64,000 nucleotides of DNA from Trichobilharzia regenti (taxonomy: Eukaryota > Platyhelminthes > Trematoda > Strigeidida > Schistosomatidae), in assembly GCA_944472135.2 (NCBI GenBank), contig OX235267.1, forward strand, positions 22,117,452-22,181,451, given 5' to 3'. This document shows, one piece after another, positions 46,140 to 55,995 of the stretch. The position numbers were made by a program, and so were the translations under genes. The notes below the pieces were generated by a model. It saw only the letters and a program-made list of their open reading frames with translations, had not been told where the DNA came from and made no database searches. The number at the start of each line of letters is the position of its first letter. The stretch's first letter is position 1.

Positions 46140-46800
46140 CCAGTCTACGAATTCATCGGCTATTTTACTTACTTTACTTTACTTCGGCTATCTCCTACGG
46201 GAGGATGAGCCGGCTTCATGAACCATGAAGTTTCATGGGAATTGGGTACGAGTGATGTCCCCAGCATCGCTCGGCCTTTGTTTGAGAGTGCAGCTCTAGC
46301 CTTTACACAACCAAGTGTGACCTACAAGGCAGTAGGAGTGGAGTAGGGAGTCCACTATCCATTGGCAGCCGGTGACCGGAGTCCGGTTCATTCGCCTTTT
46401 TGAATGGGGCCAGTCATCCAGGGCATCCAATAAGCCCTTTGTCCATACGTCTGCCGGTGAGCCCCGGTGAGCTTCATACGCCAGTCGTTGGAGGTTTGGA
46501 ATCAGGGTTTAGCCATCTCCCCTAGACTGTCATCCAATGGACAGTCAACCCGGTGAAGAGCGCCGGGCATCCGCTTTTGCCCTCTCACTTTGGTGAAAAA
46601 CACCTCCGCCACGTGAAGGCAGTGAGTAGGACTTCCTCAGGAGAGGCTATGTAAGACGCCCGGTCATATGGGAGCATTTCAAGAGGTGTGCGGAGGGGTG
46701 GCCAACCCGCAGCGCAAGGCACCCACCCCCGACCATCCTGAGGCTTTGGAGGCCTGATCCGAGAAAGATTCTAATAGACTGCCTGGATGAGGAAACCTTA
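46140..46800. repeat. G+C-rich retroelement-like leader segment
   Basis: A compact segment rich in G+C with blocks such as CTCCTACGGGAGGATGAGCCGG, GGTGAGCCCCGGTGAGC, and ACCCACCCCCGACCATCC. No long open frame and no splice context. The composition and lack of coding fit the 5' untranslated region of a non-LTR element. It is followed by AAATGGCTTAAAATCGTTC (46830-46848), which resembles a block near the LINE-A 3' end, so it could be an internally deleted LINE. Assignment is an inference. Confidence 0.45.
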
Positions 46801-47214
46801 AAACTCAATGATTGGAAGATCTAGCTGAAATGGCTTAAAATCGTTCACTGCAGCTACATCAATCTTTGTTAAATTATTCCACATAATATATTCATGCTAC
46901 TTCACTGCAGTGTAATACTATTTTTGTCTACTTTTTCAAAAGATGACAAGATATACTTCTGTACGAAGTAGTGCGATTAAAAACAGACGATGGAAGAAAG
47001 AGTGAATAAATAAGTGTAAAGAGAAACTGAAAGACAAGCAGCAAAGTAAACCTGATTCAGTAATCACCATACACCTTATCTTTGCTTTGTTTTACTTAAA
47101 GAATGATTATTTTTCAGTAAATTTAGTGGTAAACACATATCAATAAATAAACATATGACAGCCACATGATCAACTCCAATGTTCAAGTTCATGAATAATC
47201 TTTTATTCACGCAT

Positions 47215-47890
47215 TAATGAAAACAAAACACGTAGTTCAGTGAAAAAGCTCCCTTCGAAGAATTCATTTTCCCATTGAGCTGTACGATCGCATTTATATA
47301 CAATCTCCTTTTTCATGAAACAGGGTAGTAACAAAAGTGATGAGTTGTCACAAACATAGTACTTGGAAAATACCCATATGGACATTAGAAAGAAGAGAAC
47401 ACGAAGTTCAGCAAAAATATCTTTTCGGCGATTTCATTCTCAAAAGCTGTACAATCGCATTTATATAGATTATTTTAACATGGATAGAATTATTATTTGT
47501 TTAATTTCACATAAGGTGATAATAATTTTCAACTTGATATGATAGTTTGAAGGTACGAATATAGATTACAAGAGGCTTAGAGACAAGATTTCATAGGATT
47601 AGAAAATAGTTACAACGTATGCAAAAAATTAATATTTGATAACTGGAGAAATAATTTTAAAGGCGAATCGAAGGTGATAATTATTTTCGACTTGATATGA
47701 ATTACTATGAAATCTTGTCTCTAAACCTCTTGTAATCTATATTCGTACCTTCAAACCATCATATCAAGTTGAAAATTATTATCACCTTCGTTACTATGTG
47801 AAATTAAACAAATAATAATTCTATCCATGTTAAAATAATCTATATAAATGCGATTGTACAGCTTTTGAGAATGAAATCGCCGAAAAAACA
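47215..47890. repeat. Unclassified inverted and direct repeat cluster
   Basis: Inverted arms 47422-47595 and 47706-47886, 174 and 181 bp, with minor indels. A related direct copy lies at about 47222-47300 and a third, inverted, at 48757-48860. All share ATTCATTTTCCC-like and GTACAATCGCATTTATAT-like blocks. The inner part also contains a third, partial copy of GGTGATAATTATTTTC (47671-47687). Possibly fragments of a PLE-associated repeat; family unknown. Confidence 0.6.
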
Positions 47891-47971
47891 AACATAGTAA
47901 TCAATGTTAGCCAAAGGATAAAAGGAGGTGAATAAGTATACTGCAGTTGAGTAATAAGATGAATAAGATGG

Positions 47972-48202
47972 CGTCGGTGGCATAGTGGTAAGGACGCTCG
48001 CCGACCACGCACATGGTCTGGCGTTCGAACCCTGGCCGACGCACTCCTTGACCTCACTAAGCCAGAAATAATGCTGGTAAAGAGCAAAGGTTGGGTATGA
48101 GGCTAGCAACCCCATCCTATAAAATAAACACACTCCTACAGAAACTTCGAGCCACTAGCTTGAAGCCGTATGTTCCACTGGGGAACTTGAAGGAAAAAAA
48201 TA
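47972..48202 (+). mobile_element. SINE-T3, best-preserved copy
   Basis: Head with GTCGGTGGCATAGTGGTAAGG (A-box) and CGTTCGAACCCTGG (B-box). The head ends pair as a tRNA acceptor would (GGCGTCGG at the start, CCGACGC at the end). The body and the LINE-B-like 3' segment (GAAGCCGTATGTTCCACTGG) are followed by an A-rich tail. Confidence 0.85.
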
Positions 48203-48339
48203 AGACGAATAATCTAATGAGTGAGTTTTAATCAGAATGCACATGGAAACGAACGGAAATATAGAATGTAAAAGTTCTAAAGAAATACAAGAGTTAGAAA
48301 AACAGACAAACAAACAAGTGAAGCGAGTAGAAATCAACA

Positions 48340-48870
48340 AGGTTGTTACCATGATAGCAGAGGGGAGGTGGTTGAATAATTTTCTTTTATATATATACCT
48401 TCGGTTTTTTTTAAATGAATGACTAAAGCTTCAAAAATGCAAAGGAGATGAAAGCGTATTGCTTTTGGCAGGTAATTCTTCACTTTGAAGGAGATGTTTG
48501 TTGAGTTGGAATGGTTAGTGTTGACAAGGTGTTCGATTATTGCACTCCTTATAGAGTCATTACTAGCCTTTTGCAACCATGCAGGATAGCGTTCGTGAAG
48601 CCTGAAAGACAAGATCTTGCGTCTGACTGCTTCTATGTGCATATATCAGTTCACCTGTTGCTGTGGAGCCAGGTACATTGGTCGTTCGACGCGTATCCTC
48701 TCTAAAGGAGCCCAAAAACACTATCCCACATGGTTGCAAAAAGGTAGTAGCAGAGGTTGTATACAAATGCGATTGTACAGACGAGGGGGAAAATGAATTC
48801 GCCGAGAAGAGACTTTTTCGCTGAACTACGTGTTTTGTTTTCATAATCATATTTACTGTATGTTTCGAAT
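48340..48870. pseudogene. Penelope-like element with internal inversion
   Basis: Minus-strand C-terminal coding at 48346-48640 (HERYPAWLQKASNDSIRSAI; FEALVIHLKKTEGIYI) joins a plus-strand GIY-YIG segment at about 48600-48730 (CIYQFTCCCGARYIGRSTR; HYPTWLQKG). The two parts overlap in what they encode and face opposite ways, the pattern left by 5' inversion during insertion. Confidence 0.7.
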
Positions 48871-49534
48871 GATAACTTAACGATCACTTTCATTGAAATA
48901 AAAAAGAAATGAGTTCAAATGGATAAATAAACGACAATCAATAGCTGTCTAGTAAATAGCAATGAAGTTAATTAGTTAAACCACACTGGGGAAGATATAT
49001 ACACAATGTTATAAATCAATATAAAAACTGGCATTAACGGACAGGCGAGTCGGTAATCCCTGTGACAGTACAATACATAAAATACAATTTAAATGAATTC
49101 TACAGAAGGTAACTGGGAAGTGCCAGTCACCCGTACACTATCAACTGCACACACACAACTTGTCATCGTATAATATTGTCGTGATATTTATTCGCTCATT
49201 CATTACATTGACTAATTTCTTGCCGTAAAACACACATTACAATAAATTTCAGACTGCTTTCCACAAAAAAAAGTTGTATTCAATGTGTACTTTAGTATTT
49301 GCAAAGTACATGATTGAATTCTATTAGTGATTTCAATCTATGATATTTCAAAATAACATAATCACACGACTTAAAAAAAGAACAATACATAGCTTTATGA
49401 AATAAATTTTATTATTATCATCATTCCCAAAAATAACTAAAGAAACATAATTGAAGTTACTGAAGGCTGTGATTTTCTACTATTTTATTATGATTAATGT
49501 AACAGAATTATTCACGCACCAAAGCCTCATTGGT
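48871..49534. other. Intronic DNA without recognised feature
   Basis: AT-rich. No exon or assignable repeat. Confidence 0.4.
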
Positions 49535-49545
49535 AAAATGCTCAC

Positions 49546-50646
49546 CCAACCCTAACTCACTACAGAGACTCACGGATTGACTTGCTACCAGGGAATAATC
49601 TTGTTGACTTAGAATATGCACACGATAAAGTTCTTTTAGGCGAGTATGCTGACAAAACGCAGTCTTCTGAAAACCCTAAGCTGCAATTTACGAATGTTTG
49701 GCATGCGATTCGCCCCCACCAAATGTAAGGTGATGTTACACGACTGAACTACACTGACTCCTAGTTTAGAAATAGGAAGTGAAGTGGTAGAGCACGTAAA
49801 CCGCTTCACTTATTTGGGAAGTACCATCAGCCAGTGCCAACGGGTTGATCTCTGACGAAATCTCAGCACGGATACAGAGGGCTAGTTTCTCATATGCCAA
49901 TTTACGCCGTCTCTGGCGTAGACGAGATATCCGACTATCGACCAATGGGCAAGTGTACTGCTCATCAGTCCGCTCCGTCCTACTTTATGGCCAGCTGTCA
50001 GACCTGGTCATTGAGAGTGGAAGACATGAGAAGATTCGCTGTCTTTGATCACAGGTGCCTACGCCCTATCTCCCGTGTGAAGTGGTATAATAAGGTGAGC
50101 AATATTGAGATTAGGCGTTGGTCGAGTTCTAGGTAAGGAGGGGAAATCCATCGACGAGGTTGTGAAATTACATAGACTGAGATGGTTAGGACACGTGTTA
50201 CGTATGTACAACTAGCCATCGCCTTCCTCGACAATGGACAATGTTACCTGACATTGGCTCAGGCTGGAAAAGAGCTAGCGGAGGTCAAACAAAACATGGC
50301 ACCAGTCAATGAAATCTACAACAGTTAGTCTAATCCACGTAGGAAGGTGTAGACTTCCTGGCTGGTTGGGGTCCTCGGGACGGTAAAAACCAATGGTTGG
50401 AAACAATTGGTGATGTGGCTCAAACCGTTCTCAATGACTGGTGCAGATGCATCCACTCCTTGTGACCTCCGATTTCCAATGAAACTGTTTTGTTCTTCGT
50501 TACTAATATTCCTTCGTCTCACACCTCTGTTTACTGTCTCTATTATGCCTTTCTTGTACTCTCTTCTGTTGCTTTGTGTGCAACATGGAGTGTGGCGACT
50601 TGAACTGTCGCACATATGTGTAAAGTTCTATGTCGAAAACAGACAG
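49546..50646 (+). mobile_element. LINE-A 3' fragment, defective subfamily, with 11-bp duplication
   Basis: Starts in the reverse transcriptase just before the catalytic region (YAHD replaces YADD at about 49615) and runs to the CAGA tail. Flanked by AAAATGCTCAC at 49535-49545 and 50647-50657. Shares the extra bases GCCAGTGCCAACGGG, GGCCAGCTGTCAGACCTGG and GCGTTGGTCGAG with 58061-58911. Confidence 0.9.
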
Positions 50647-50717
50647 AAAATGCTCACTAATCGGACACAGGATATTCAAGATCGATTCCTAACCGATATA
50701 CGCTGAAACCTCGCCTA

Positions 50718-50825
50718 GTTTGCTTGCCAGTAGAAAGCCTGGAATAGGATGGAAGATGTGGAGTGAAACTAGTAACTTCATCTCTACAAGCACCTCAAAG
50801 CTTAAAGACCTATTTATCCATACAA
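50718..50825 (+). mobile_element. SINE-T3 body remnant
   Basis: GCCAGTAGAAAGCCTGGAAT, GGAGTGAAACTAGTAAC and CACCTCAAAGCTTAAAG follow the SINE-T3 body order, with head and tail missing. Low certainty. Confidence 0.4.
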
Positions 50826-51189
50826 AAAGCAAGGCATGAGAAAGGAAAAAAATATCTTGATCACAGTAACTGCAAAACACCAAGGCGTTTCCTTTCCTTT
50901 TCAGTACCACATCATACCACAAAAAGGATATATATATATATATATATATATGGTTCAAGAGTCAGGAAAATATATCGAACACATTATGAAATTATCAACT
51001 TACACTCCAAATTTACTCAATGATGCTGATGACATTAAACTCAGTGTAAAACCGAATGAATGCTTTATATACTCTGGACTTTCTAAATACATTGGTAGAA
51101 AACGGAATTCAACTGCTTTACACACTGATTGATAAGTTCTAAAAATAAAGGTAAAATAAGAAAAAAATAATTAAACATAATGAACTAAG

Positions 51190-51600
51190 TAACATTATTA
51201 TTATTATTATTTTGGTGGAACAGGGTGAGAGTTTTAAAAAGTAATATAGTTAAGTGGAGAGACAGAGAGGTAAACCACTCAAGCTTTCTTTATCGATTCA
51301 ACACCGCACACGTGCAATCGGAATGACGTAGTGTTTATACCGGAGATACAGAAAGTGGCAACAAACAACAAGGGAAGTTGAAGAGACAATAAAAGAGAGA
51401 AAAATATATATAAGACAAAGTATGAAACCATGTGACTGAATTGATATGATTATGAGCAATAATTTATGCTCGAAACTTTGTTATTCAGTTGTTTTTAATG
51501 CACCATCACTGTGTGACATTTAAAATAAACTCATCTAATATGGAAATTACATGCTACCACAGTGCCCAAGTTCTACACTTACATTAACATTATTTATCAA
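51190..51600 (-). repeat. PLE 3' region and terminal repeat
   Basis: 51190-51415 is collinear with the minus-strand PLE at 5050-5230, but in the opposite orientation (GTGCAATCGGAATGACG; AAGTGGCAACAAAC). 51430-51600 holds the terminal-repeat hairpin (GAGCA, loop, TGCTCGAAAC) and the CACTGTGTGACATTTAA and AGTGCCCAAGTTCTAC blocks. In element sense the hairpin follows the GIY-YIG C-terminus. Confidence 0.7.
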
Positions 51601-52004
51601 ATTACACAACACATTAAATGAGTTCATTCATTGAACAATTATGATTTCTCTAAAGTTACTTCACATCACGTGTACCATACATCAAACTAACCTTTTACTT
51701 CAATAAATGAAACCGTTTATTATATTCTTCTTAATTAACCAGAAAAAAAAGCTAACTTGAAAATGGAAAGTCCTGTACAGAACTGAATTAACTGAGACTG
51801 CGACACTTTTCATGACTATTGGTGTTAAAAATGACAATCCTTAATCACTCTTTATACCACTATAATGCAGGTGGATTCAATTGAGTACTTTTAGTATTCT
51901 CAATCTGAAAATTGAGGCTATTTCACACTTTCCAAACCAAAATGTTTATCACATTTAATAAAAATACTCACCATTTCAAATTTTAAGGGCTTACTTTTAT
52001 TGGT

Positions 52005-52385
52005 TACAGGATTTCATCATGAGCTGACATTGGTTAGAGAACCATTGGAAAACCCACCAAGGAGTACTGGACAGCTGTTTCGTCCTGGTTTTGGACTCTT
52101 CATCAGTAAGTACCTGCCGGGGCTCGAACCCAGGACCTCCTGGTTACAAGGCGAGCTCGTATACCATTAAACCACTGGGACCCGATCCAATGGCCCATGA
52201 ATTCTAACCTCTACCAATTCACGGTTGCGCTATATCGTGAGTCCCGACGGGTACGTACTGCTGAAGAGTCCCAAACTAGGACGAAACAGCTGTCCAGTAC
52301 TCCCAGCTGGTTTTCCAATCATTCTCTAATCAATGTCAGCTCACGATGAAATCCTGTAACCAATCAACCAAATCCCTACAAACCA
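52005..52385. mobile_element. SINE-H1 inverted pair with one intact ribozyme
   Basis: The minus-strand arm (about 52005-52235) has a complete tRNA head and a ribozyme region 52064-52109 with core AUGAAGA. The plus-strand arm (about 52225-52385) lacks the tRNA head but has the canonical core. The arms differ at diagnostic positions (loops AAAACCA and CAAACUA), so they come from two source copies rather than one copied on itself. Confidence 0.8.
52255..52300 (+). ncRNA. Hammerhead ribozyme motif, type I, complete consensus
   Basis: Stem I GUACUG (52255-52260); core CUGAAGA (52261-52267); stem II GUCC (52268-52271), loop CAAACUA, GGAC (52279-52282); GAAA (52283-52286); palindromic stem III CAGCUG (52287-52292); U and C17 (52293-52294); stem I CAGUAC (52295-52300), fully paired. 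Identical in stems and loop to the motif at 5522-5567 and differing only at free position 7. Expected cleavage after 52294. Confidence 0.8.
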
Positions 52386-52964
52386 ATGCTTACTTTTATT
52401 GTTGTGTTGATTATTGCTTAATTCGTTTTGCTATCTTTAGAAAGTACTTACGTATAACTGCATCAATGTCATTTCTCCCCCATTCCGTATTCAATAATAT
52501 ACCGTTATACGTTTTACCAACTATAAATACCATTGTACAGCTAATGTTACAGTGGAATTCGGTGACTACGGTATAATATAATTGTATACTAAATACAATG
52601 AGTAGGTGAGTTCGATTCCCGCCCCAGATACTTCTACAATGAATTACTCTTATCTTACTTGTTGCTTATTTAGTTCTTTCATATTGACTGGAATTAAACC
52701 AACATGGGAAAATTGGTGACGATAAAAAAGATATGTTAAAAGTTGCTATGATCACTGTCAAAAGTGTTTAAGCAGTTCATTTATAACATGAAAGTTTAAG
52801 CCACCGCTTTTTATGCCACTGAATTACTGACAGAAACCTCATCGGATCAGCTGAGGGAACAGGTTCAACTAATTCAGTATGACAATGTAATGAACAGTAG
52901 ATTAAATATCATTGTCATCATCAACGATTACAATAACAACAGTCAAGATGTCGATTTTCAGGGA

Positions 52965-53520
52965 TTCAATCGGCTGCAGTTTTGATTACGATCTGACATC
53001 AGTTAAAGAAGCATTAGAAAACCAGGGAGTACTGGATAGGTGTTTCATCCTAGTTTGGGACACTTCATCAGTAGTCACCCACCGAGCGCGAACGCGCCTT
53101 GTAATTCCTCGGGACTCTAGGAATCAATGGCTGGAGACAATAGGTGACATGGCTCAAAATCGTTGTCAATGACCAGCGCAGATGTATTCAGTCTCTGTAA
53201 TCTTTCATATTTCTTTCTACCATTACCCATTCTGTTTCACTCTTATACCTGTCAAACTCTATTGATTCTCTTCAATCATCTTCTTGTCTACCTTTGTGTG
53301 GTATTTGGAACACGGCAAGTCGAACTGGTGCACTTCGGTGCCAAGTTCTATGCTGAATCCAGACAGACAGAGACAGACAGCGCCTTGTAATGCGAAGGTC
53401 ACGGGTCCCAACGGCAGTGGATGTGTACTGATGAAGAGTCCCAAGCTAGGACGAACAATTGTCCATCACTGGTTTTCCAGTGGTTCTCTAACTGACGTCA
53501 GATCGTAATCAAACACAGAT
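52965..53520. mobile_element. SINE-H1 inverted pair split by a LINE-A tail
   Basis: Minus arm about 52965-53105 and plus arm about 53380-53520. Each has the SINE-H1 3' body and a damaged ribozyme (plus arm: AUGAAGA core and GAAC for GAAA). The junction between them was the target of a LINE-A insertion. Confidence 0.75.
53106..53379 (+). mobile_element. LINE-A tail insertion with perfect 12-bp duplication
   Basis: 274-bp 5'-truncated LINE-A 3' end (TGGCTGGAGACAATAGGTGACATGG to the CAGA tail), flanked by GCGCCTTGTAAT at 53094-53105 and 53380-53391. Confidence 0.9.
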
Positions 53521-53989
53521 AAAAAACAATTTACTCAAGCTGACTAAATTATTCATCCCAAGCATACAGTTGTTTTTTATATTTAAGAATAATTAGGCCA
53601 CAAAAATGACTAACGTAATAATTGTAAAAATACATTAAAAAATGAAACAAATTAACGCAAAAAGAGGAAAGGAGCACAAAAGCAACAGAACATATTTAGG
53701 TGTAAAATATTCAGTTAAAATGTTTTCTCGATGATAAACAAAAAAGGAGATTTAGGTGTGATAAGGACAAGAGAGAGAGAGGGAAAAAGAGTGAATGAGA
53801 GAAAAGGTGTTTCTTTGTTTCGTACGTCGTGTTTAACCCTATTTTGCCTTTGGGAAAAAGAATAATCCGATCAAATTACATGCTCATTAGAAATTACTCG
53901 TGAACAGTCATCACTCTATTTACGATTCATATATTCCTATGATAGGAGGTCATTCACAGAAATTAATGTTTAAAGAAAATTAGGCGAAG

Positions 53990-54372
53990 AATAAATATCT
54001 AGACTGAAACACAACATCAGCTCAAAGAAAAAAGAGACGAAGACATGTCAACAATCCATGAAATCTCTAACAGCTGGCTTAAGAAAGAAGTATAGATTGT
54101 CCATATATTTTTGTCGTCCGACTTAAGAATAAGTCCAAAATTTTCGATGGTATACCTTTTTGTATCGAGTTTAGATTAGATCATCGAAAGTCTCAACTAG
54201 CTTGCTCCTAAGCCAATCGAAACAGATAAGTAAGCATTATATCCTACGTTATACCATTTAGATCAGTAGTTAGGTATTTCATGGATTGTTATACACTGGA
54301 GACTTGGCCATATCGCTCAAAATCGTTCTCAATGACAGTGCATGTGCATTCACTCTTTCTACACTCTTTCTA
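53990..54372 (+). mobile_element. LINE-A fragment, decayed and interrupted
   Basis: Two separated blocks match the LINE-A end: CAATCCATGAAATCTCTAACAGCTGG at about 54050 and GCTCAAAATCGTTCTCAATGACAG at about 54316. The 160 bp between is unrelated. Confidence 0.6.
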
Positions 54373-54382
54373 ATAATAATAA

Positions 54383-55995
54383 TAATAATGATTTACTTTA
54401 TTCCAAAAACAGTACTTGTGATACAGAATGGAATTTTCAGCATTAATCACAATATTGCATCTAATTTCCTCAAATTATAAATAAAATTAATCACACAGAA
54501 AATTTTCCACACTTACAATAGAGGTAGTGTCAAAAACATGCAGCATATAAAATGGAAATAGCAATAATAATGATAACAGCTAGGGTAATAATAATAAGAA
54601 TACAAGTGAAAATTGCCGTTGGCTTGTGTCACACAGTATTGGCAATGTGGTATAGAAATCCTAACATGTTTAAAAATATTGAATATAATGTTCTCTTTAC
54701 ATGATATGGTGAAGGGAAAAACAAAGATTACAGCCGTCATGGAGATAAGTTGGTGTTTGCAATTATGAGAGTAAAACAGAAAAGTAACAGGACCATAAAT
54801 AAAATAGAAGTAATAAAAGTAAAACTTGAAGGTATATAAGGATGGATGGATGGAGGAAATTGTTTATTTACTAGATGAAAAAAGGTTAGTTAATTCTTGC
54901 CTGACACTATTTTCATCACATAAAATTCGTGCCAAGTATGGTATCATAGAATTTCTATACTTAGACGTGCGAGCATACAGTTTTCTGAAGTTACTCCTTG
55001 TTCTACCTGAGGAGATGCAAGGTGAAAGCTGAGGGTAAAGCGGATGCTCCAAGTCAGACAAAATCCCTCTAGCAAATTTATTGCACGAAGTCAAGTGCCT
55101 ATCGACAACGACGTTAACTATGTGGTCCACTGGGACACCACTCACCCTTCTGACAGTCTTCAGTATTCTGCGAATTGTGACATAGTCTTTTTTAAGCAAA
55201 CCAGGAAAGAATAAGGGTGAGCAATAAAGAAGAATAGGTAGGATGCAAGAGTTTACGAACTGTAAGATGAGGGGTTGAGTTATACCCGAGTGTCTTAACT
55301 TCTTAATGTAAAATGTCAGGCGAAATATTTTACTGGAGATTGCTAAGACATGGGAAGACCAGGAGAGATCAGAAGAGAGAATAAGTCCAAGATACTTAAT
55401 TTCTGATTTGATTCCTGTATCATTGTCGTCAATTTTACAACTGTCATGAGAATCGATGACTTCTTTTAACTGTCTTTTACATTTTAAGCTGAAATTAACA
55501 GTTTGACATTTAGAAGGATTCAGTTTAAGACCGTTAGACTCAGACCATTTACTGACTCTCAACAGAAAGCTATTTATTTTGGTACAATCTAGCTGGGAGT
55601 TAACAGCCATTGAAACTGTTAAATCATCAGTGTACTTCACAAAGTTTATTTCATCAGAGTGAGGCAAGTCATGTAAAAAGAAAGAAAAAAGAAAAGGAGA
55701 AAGGACAGCGCCTTGAGAGACACCAGCTTCAGTAGGCAATGAAGTGGAAGACTTCCCTTTATACACGGTGTACTGCTTTCTTTCTGAGAAATAGGAATGT
55801 AACCAGTTAACAGCCCAACATTCTGTTTGACTAGCTGCAAGTTTATTTAATAAGATGTCCCTAGGGACCGAGTCAAAAGCAGATGTATAGTCTAGGAAGG
55901 CACAACGAATAAATTTAGCCCCCTTGTCTAGGCTGGAAGCAATGTTATGATATAAGACGGCAGCTGCATCTAAAGTGCTTCTACAGTGCTTCTAC
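54383..55995 (-). pseudogene. LINE-C (CR1/jockey-like) reverse transcriptase, long open C-terminal part
   Basis: Minus strand. Coding is open from about 55980 to 54864 (at least 370 codons) without an internal stop: FLDYTSAFDSVP (motif A), GVSQGAVLSPFLFSFFLHDL (motif B), VKYTDDLTVS (motif C with Thr in place of Ala, both Asp kept), KSEIKYLGLILSSDLSWS (thumb), FYIKKLRHSG, CSPLFFPGLLKKDY and SPCISSGRTRSNFRKLYARTS. A 3' untranslated part of about 480 bp follows, with the terminal block complementary to AGTACTGTTTTTGGAATAAAG at 54390. 5'-truncated, no endonuclease. The preserved frame suggests a recent insertion. Confidence 0.9.

Noticed and set aside
47203..47385. Short conserved-looking minus-strand frame with YKCD and ENEFF
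   Set aside because: A similar reading occurs at 48757-48840, but both lie in a non-coding repeat cluster with broken frames elsewhere. Treated as repeat sequence.
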